Part shown: piece by piece, positions 59,851 to 64,000 of the stretch | How the letters are laid out: every line of letters starts with the position of its first letter | Numbering within the stretch: position 1 is the stretch's first letter | Source: Natronobeatus ordinarius | GTDB lineage: Archaea; Halobacteriota; Halobacteria; Halobacteriales; Natrialbaceae | DNA length: 64,000 nt | Assembly: GCF_024362485.1 (NCBI RefSeq) | Contig: NZ_CP101456.1 | Location: 2,976,001 to 3,040,000 of the forward strand | Direction of reading: 5' to 3' | Notes under the pieces: generated by a model | What the model was told of the DNA's origin: nothing | The model's database searches: none | The model's input: only the letters and a program-made list of their open reading frames with translations | Translations under genes and position numbers: made by a program

Positions 59851-60510
59851 TCACACCGAGATGGGCCGATCGGAGGAGACGCAGTCGACGCCGCGCAGTC
59901 CGAGCAGCCACGCCGTGCGCTCGCGTTCGATCGACCAGGCGTGGATCTCGAGGTCGACCGCGTTCGCCCGGTCGGGCAGCGGGGTGAACAGACAGCGCCA
60001 GTAGTTGGCCCCGATCACGTCGCAGTCGAGTTCGACCGCCGTGGTGACGGGATTCTCGAGGTGGCGACTCGCCAGCAGTCCCGTCGGCTGGTCGGGGTCG
60101 AGCTCGCGGATCGCCCGGAGTTCGTCGGCGAGAAACGACGTCGTGACGACGCGGTTCTCGACCCCCTCGAGCGCCGCGAGGACGTCTTCGGCGATGCCGT
60201 GGTCTTTCATCTCGAGGTTGACCTCCGTTTCTCGGGGGACGGCCGCGAGCACCTCTTCGAGCGTCGGAACGCCGTCGTCGGTGCCGAGGACCGACAGCGA
60301 TCGAAGTTCCTCGAGGGAGTGCTCGACGACGGGGCCGGCGCCGTCGGTGACGCGGTCGACGGTGTCGTCGTGGATGACGACGAGTTCGCCCGAGCCACAG
60401 CGGCGGACGTCGAACTCGACGGCGTCGGCGCACTGGGCGGCAGACTGGACGGCGGCGATGGTGTTCTCGGGGTTGATGGCGGCGAACCCGCGGTGAGCGA
60501 TCAGTCGCAT
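59851..60510 (-). CDS. Glycerophosphodiester phosphodiesterase
   Basis: A 219-residue GDPD barrel starting MRLIAHRGFAAINPENTIAA. His6-Arg7, Glu15, EFDVRR and VIHDDTVDRVTDG carry the catalytic and metal residues. The enzyme hydrolyses glycerophosphodiesters to glycerol-3-phosphate. It lies 59 bases before the amidohydrolase on the same strand. Confidence 0.93.
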   Translation of the reverse strand: MRLIAHRGFAAINPENTIAAVQSAAQCADAVEFDVRRCGSGELVVIHDDTVDRVTDGAGPVVEHSLEELRSLSVLGTDDGVPTLEEVLAAVPRETEVNLEMKDHGIAEDVLAALEGVENRVVTTSFLADELRAIRELDPDQPTGLLASRHLENPVTTAVELDCDVIGANYWRCLFTPLPDRANAVDLEIHAWSIERERTAWLLGLRGVDCVSSDRPISV

Positions 60511-60840
60511 TCGCTACTCGAGGGGAAGGGTGGGGAGAGCATGAAGCCACTGGCTCGAGTCGGTGGTCGCCTTACCTGATCCGGGTGGTCTGCGGTCGGT
60601 CCGACGAGTCGAACACGAGGGATCGTGACGGCGAGCGTGCTGCTCACACGAAGCTGCCCATACGGAGTTGCTCGCACGAAACACGAATGGAGCCACGCCC
60701 TCCCCAGCCGACTCGTTCGCTCGCTCCGCTCGCTCACTCGTCCCTCGCACGACGTCGTCGGGCCGCTCTCGCAGTCGCTCGAGTGGCCCAACAGCGCGCG
60801 CCACGTGGTTCGCTCGAGATCGGGTGGACCACAACCCGAT
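60511..60840. other. Gene-free stretch with dispersed-repeat copy D
   Basis: 330 bases between photolyase and the phosphodiesterase. The part 60650-60735 carries the conserved GCTCGCACGAAACACGAATG block of the dispersed repeat. No gene is supported. Confidence 0.55.
60650..60735 (+). repeat. Dispersed repeat, partial copy D
   Basis: TTGCTCGCACGAAACACGAA and then ATGGAGCCACGCCCTCCCCA match the first third of copies A to C. The GC-rich body is replaced by CTCGTTCGCTCGCTCCGCTC with short CGCTC runs, so this copy is shortened or diverged. Confidence 0.5.
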
Positions 60841-62286
60841 TCAGTCCTCGCCGCGCGCCCGTTCGAACGTCTCGAGCGCCAGCTCCCGCCGTTCGGCATG
60901 GTCGACGATGGGATCGGGGTAGTCGGGCGCGAGCATCGTTCGCTTGCCTGTCTCGAGGGCGGGCCACTCGTGGATGGCGTCTGCCGGGACGCCCTCGAGT
61001 TCGGGGACGTACCGTTTGATGTACGCGGCGTCGGGATCGTAGCGTTCGCCCTGGGTCGTGGGGTTGAAGATCCGGAAGTACGGCTGGGCGTCGGTGCCGG
61101 TGGAGGCGGCCCACTGCCAGCCGCCGACGTCGTTGGCGGTGTCGTGGTCCGCGAGTGTCTCGCGGTACCAGTCGTAGCCCGCCCGCCAGTCACAGAGGAG
61201 GTCTTTCGTGAGAAATGAGGCGACGATCATCCGCACCCGGTTGTGGACCCACCCTTCGGCGAGCAGCTGGCGCATCCCGGCATCGACGATCGGGTAGCCG
61301 GTCTCACCGCGTTTCCACGCCTCGAGTTCTTCGGGGTCGGTTCGCCACTCGATCCCGCGGTCGTACGCGCGGAAGTTCTCGGTCACCGTCTCGGGGTTGA
61401 ACGCGAGCACGTTGGCGTAAAACTCCCGCCAGGCGAGCTGGCGCTGGAACTCGCGGACGGACTCGCGTTCGTCGGCCGTTCCCGCCGACGCCGCCGCCTC
61501 TTCGGTCGCGGCGTAGGTCTCCCGGACGCCGAGGGTGCCCCACTTGAGGTGGACCGAGAGTCGCGAGGTCGCCTCGGCGGCCGGATAGTCGCGTTCGTCG
61601 GCGTAGCGGTAGATCCCGTCCGCACAAAACGTCTCGAGTCGGCTCTGTGCGGCGTCTCGCGTGGCCGACGGGAGGTCGCGGTCGACGCCGCGGTCGTCGA
61701 CGTGACCGTGGGACTCGAGGCCGGCGTCGGGCTCGTCGAAGCCGAGGTCGGCCGCCGTCGGGAGCGACTCACCCTCGACGCCGGCGAGGTCGGCCGCCGC
61801 GGGTGCCTCGAGCGGGTCGTCTTTCTCCCGGTCGCGCCACTTCTTCCAGAAGTAGGTGAACACGGAGTAGTGGTCGCCTTCGTTCGGAGTGATCGAGCCC
61901 GGTTCGTGGAGGAGCCGGTCGTGGACGGTCCTGGCCTCGAGACCGGCGTCCTCGAGGGCGGCGGTGACGGCGAGGTCGCGCTCGCGGGCGAGACCACTGT
62001 AGTCTTCGTTCCAGGTGACGCCCGCCGCGTCGTGGGACGCGGCGAGTGCCGGGAGCAGCTCGCTCGGCTCCCCATGGGCGATCACGAGGTTGCTTCCCCG
62101 CTCGCGGTACCACGCCCGAAGGTCGGCGAGCGCCTCGAGCAGCGACGCGACGCGGACGGGCGAGGCGTGAGCGAGGACGACGGGATCGAAGACGAAGACG
62201 GGGACGACGGGGCCGCGGTCAACGGCCCTCGAGAGGCCACGGTTGTCGACGCCGCGTAGATCCCGGCGGTGCCAGTGGAGGTACAT
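60841..62286 (-). CDS. phr: Deoxyribodipyrimidine photolyase
   Basis: A 481-residue cryptochrome/photolyase protein from ATG 62286 (MYLHWHRRDLRGVDNRGLSR). The FAD-binding C-terminal half contains YPAAEATSRLSVHLKWGTLG, LAWREFYANVLAF, YPIVDAGMRQLLAEGWVHNR and GTDAQPYFRIFNPTTQGERY, and ends RREL. It repairs cyclobutane pyrimidine dimers using light, in keeping with life in sunlit brines. Confidence 0.95.
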   Translation of the reverse strand: MYLHWHRRDLRGVDNRGLSRAVDRGPVVPVFVFDPVVLAHASPVRVASLLEALADLRAWYRERGSNLVIAHGEPSELLPALAASHDAAGVTWNEDYSGLARERDLAVTAALEDAGLEARTVHDRLLHEPGSITPNEGDHYSVFTYFWKKWRDREKDDPLEAPAAADLAGVEGESLPTAADLGFDEPDAGLESHGHVDDRGVDRDLPSATRDAAQSRLETFCADGIYRYADERDYPAAEATSRLSVHLKWGTLGVRETYAATEEAAASAGTADERESVREFQRQLAWREFYANVLAFNPETVTENFRAYDRGIEWRTDPEELEAWKRGETGYPIVDAGMRQLLAEGWVHNRVRMIVASFLTKDLLCDWRAGYDWYRETLADHDTANDVGGWQWAASTGTDAQPYFRIFNPTTQGERYDPDAAYIKRYVPELEGVPADAIHEWPALETGKRTMLAPDYPDPIVDHAERRELALETFERARGED

Positions 62287-62323
62287 AGCTCGAGAACGGC
62301 CGGCTGGGTGAAAAGTGGCCGAC

Positions 62324-63208
62324 CTACCCTCGTCGGCTTTCGCTTCCGATCCGACCGAAACGCGCGATGAGGTAGCCCTTCGTCGACTCGAGGACACCCT
62401 CGACCGAGTAGTGCACGCCGATGTAGACGCTGACGAGCGCGAGGACGACGCCGGCGATGGCGTCGGAGAGCCAGTGGATCCCGAGATACATCGTCGAGAT
62501 GAGGACGCTGACGGCGAGAATTCCGGCGACGGGAACCCAGAGGGGGTATTTCTCGCGGGTCAACCACGCGAGAAAGAACACCGTCATGGCCATCGACGTG
62601 TGCAGCGAGGGAAAGACGTTTTCTGGTACGTTGACCGTGTGCGTCAGGTAGCCCGAGGCGGGAAACACTTCGGCCTGGTAGAGGACGCCCTCGAAGAGGA
62701 ACGGGTCGAAGTTCCGGGGGCCGTAGGCGATGAACAGAACGTAACAGATCAGTCCGATGGCGTAGTTCGCCGTGTAGGCGACGAGCAGCGTCGAGAGGTC
62801 ATCCATCTCCTCGAGGACGAAGTAGGCGATAAACGGGAAGGTGAGCAAGAACGCGTAGCCGTAGATGTAACTAAAGACGAAGTAGGTCGTGATCACTTCG
62901 GTCTGGAACGCCTGGAGAACTGTCACCGGGTTTTGCGAGAAGACCGTTCGCTCGAGTTCGAAGATGTACGGCGTAATGTTGCTTCCGAGCAGCCGCCAGG
63001 AGAGCTGTGGCAGGAGGTCACCAGTCGCCCACCGGAGGAACAGGACGCCGGCCAGGACGGCGAGCGGGAGCGCACACGCTTCGAGTCGCCATCGAAAGTC
63101 ACGGACGGCCGTCACGAATCGCCTCGGGCCGACGAAGACGAGCGTCGCGGTGACGAGCATCGTCACGACGACGAGGACGAGCTCGATGAGGACGGCCACG
63201 AGTGCCAT
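62324..63208 (-). CDS. PAP2 superfamily membrane phosphatase
   Basis: A 294-residue membrane protein with about six helices. The phosphatase motif 2 is VFPSLHTSMAM and motif 3 is STMYLGIHWLSDAIAGVVLA, each with the catalytic His. The family dephosphorylates lipids such as phosphatidate or polyprenyl phosphates; inositol-type lipid synthases share the layout. Its stop lies 37 bases before the ATG of the photolyase gene. Confidence 0.88.
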   Translation of the reverse strand: MALVAVLIELVLVVVTMLVTATLVFVGPRRFVTAVRDFRWRLEACALPLAVLAGVLFLRWATGDLLPQLSWRLLGSNITPYIFELERTVFSQNPVTVLQAFQTEVITTYFVFSYIYGYAFLLTFPFIAYFVLEEMDDLSTLLVAYTANYAIGLICYVLFIAYGPRNFDPFLFEGVLYQAEVFPASGYLTHTVNVPENVFPSLHTSMAMTVFFLAWLTREKYPLWVPVAGILAVSVLISTMYLGIHWLSDAIAGVVLALVSVYIGVHYSVEGVLESTKGYLIARFGRIGSESRRG

Positions 63209-63375
63209 AGCAGTTCGCTACGGTCTCCATCGATTTAACTGAACTGTCGGCGGCGACCTCGACCGAAGGCGGGGTGGCTGCTCCTCGGGTTCGAGGCGAC
63301 GACCGTCACCGCGAGCAAGTGCAGTGAGATCGATCACTTCGGATCGATTCGCCCCGTCCCGGTTTCGGAGTCTTC

Positions 63376-63999
63376 TCACGCCATGAGGTCGCCGTTTTCG
63401 TACCGATAGCCGGCGTCTTCGAACCGCGACCGAACCTGCTCCTCGTCGACCACTCCATCCGAGCCGGGGAACGATGGAACGATCGAGTCGACCAACTCGT
63501 CCGCTTCGTCCTCTTTGACGCCGACCAGCGAGCTCGGCGTCGTCGCCGGCTGTGCGTGGCCGCTGAAAATCTCGTCGACGACGTGCTCGCGGTCGACGAG
63601 CTGTGAGACGACTCGCCGAAAGTTCGGGTTGCCGAGCTGGGGCTGGTGAACGTTGTACCCAACGATGTAAAACGACCGCGTCTGGTCGTGCAGGACCGAT
63701 ACGTTCGGCTCGGTTTCGACCGGCTCTACGTCTTCCGGCGTAAGCCAGTCTGCGGTGAGATCGACCGTCCCCTCGAGCAGTCCTTCGATCACCGCCCCTG
63801 GTCCGGGTGAGAGGTGGAACTCGAGGCTGTTTGTGACGGGATCGGGACTGTCATAGCCCGGAACGCCTCCCGTTCGAAGGACGTGCTCGTCGAACGGCTC
63901 GAGTTCGATCAGGTCGCTGCTCGCGTCGACGAACGAGAACGGACCCGAGCCGATGGGAGCCTCGTTGTCTACGGTGAGTGCTTCCGTCCAGAGGTCGCC
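63376..63999 (-). CDS. Peptide-type ABC transporter substrate-binding protein, C-terminal part (partial)
   Basis: The last 207 residues are visible, read from the window edge to TGA 63376. The frame continues upstream beyond the window. GNPNFRRVVSQLVDREHVVD with the following EIFSGHAQPATTPSSLVG is the conserved middle of family 5 solute-binding proteins, which bind peptides or nickel. The N-terminus with signal peptide is outside. Confidence 0.82.
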   Translation of the reverse strand, partial: GDLWTEALTVDNEAPIGSGPFSFVDASSDLIELEPFDEHVLRTGGVPGYDSPDPVTNSLEFHLSPGPGAVIEGLLEGTVDLTADWLTPEDVEPVETEPNVSVLHDQTRSFYIVGYNVHQPQLGNPNFRRVVSQLVDREHVVDEIFSGHAQPATTPSSLVGVKEDEADELVDSIVPSFPGSDGVVDEEQVRSRFEDAGYRYENGDLMA

Positions 64000-64000
64000 G

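Overview
The window is a 64 kb piece of a haloarchaeal chromosome. Base composition is high GC and rich in CTCGAG, and the proteins are strongly acidic. Promoters are archaeal TATA boxes about 25 bases before ATG, usually with no leader. Typical haloarchaeal families are present (HTH-10 regulators, DUF5804, DUF5820, UPF0179, F420 reductase, PrkA1/PrkA2). The style fits the Natrialbaceae, but that placement is inference. I saw no rRNA, tRNA, CRISPR array or complete insertion sequence.

Most of positions 1-46000 is a catabolic region for aromatic and amine compounds. After the 3' end of hisD and an ASCH gene come an IclR regulator, a VOC protein and a three-gene unit (EthD, ThDP enzyme, NAD epimerase). 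Then follow a copper amine oxidase, a RidA protein, an unusual M24 protein, a luciferase-like oxidoreductase, a methyltransferase and a thioesterase. The core (13141-25417) holds two complete phenylacetyl-CoA epoxygenase-type operons, paaABCD plus a separate zinc-ribbon gene. Each has its own divergent HTH-10 regulator, and there are two phenylacetate-CoA ligases. Next come a thiolase paired with an HMG-CoA-synthase-like/DUF35 fusion, then beta-oxidation genes (thiolase, 3-hydroxyacyl-CoA dehydrogenase, enoyl-CoA hydratase), an MFS carrier, a stand-alone MaoC hydratase and a branched-chain-type ABC transporter with fused permeases. A plausible flow is: arylethylamine to aldehyde (amine oxidase), to phenylacetate (aldehyde dehydrogenase not in the window), to phenylacetyl-CoA (PaaK), to ring epoxide (PaaABCD plus ferredoxin), then ring opening and beta-oxidation. 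PaaE reductase and PaaZ are not in the window.

Between the catabolic genes lie a winged-helix/MazF-type toxin-antitoxin pair, an HD hydrolase with a double EthD protein, acetyltransferases and universal stress proteins. From 46660 on the content is more housekeeping: a lipoprotein, UPF0179, DUF5820, the prkA1-prkA2-yeaH-spoVR stress-kinase operon, a HEAT-repeat protein, YjbQ, UspA, an amidohydrolase, a glycerophosphodiester phosphodiesterase, photolyase, a PAP2 phosphatase and the 3' end of a peptide-transporter binding protein.

Non-coding structure is unusually rich. A dispersed repeat of about 170-200 bp occurs at about 8396, 9228 and 19340, with a partial copy at about 60650; two copies flank ridA in inverted orientation. 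A 26-bp tandem repeat lies at 9395-9480. A 261-bp long palindrome with 20-bp perfect ends lies at 28303-28563. Two matching 15-bp-stem hairpins at 25529 and 28586 carry a compensatory base change. A common promoter motif lies at the same distance before both paaA genes.
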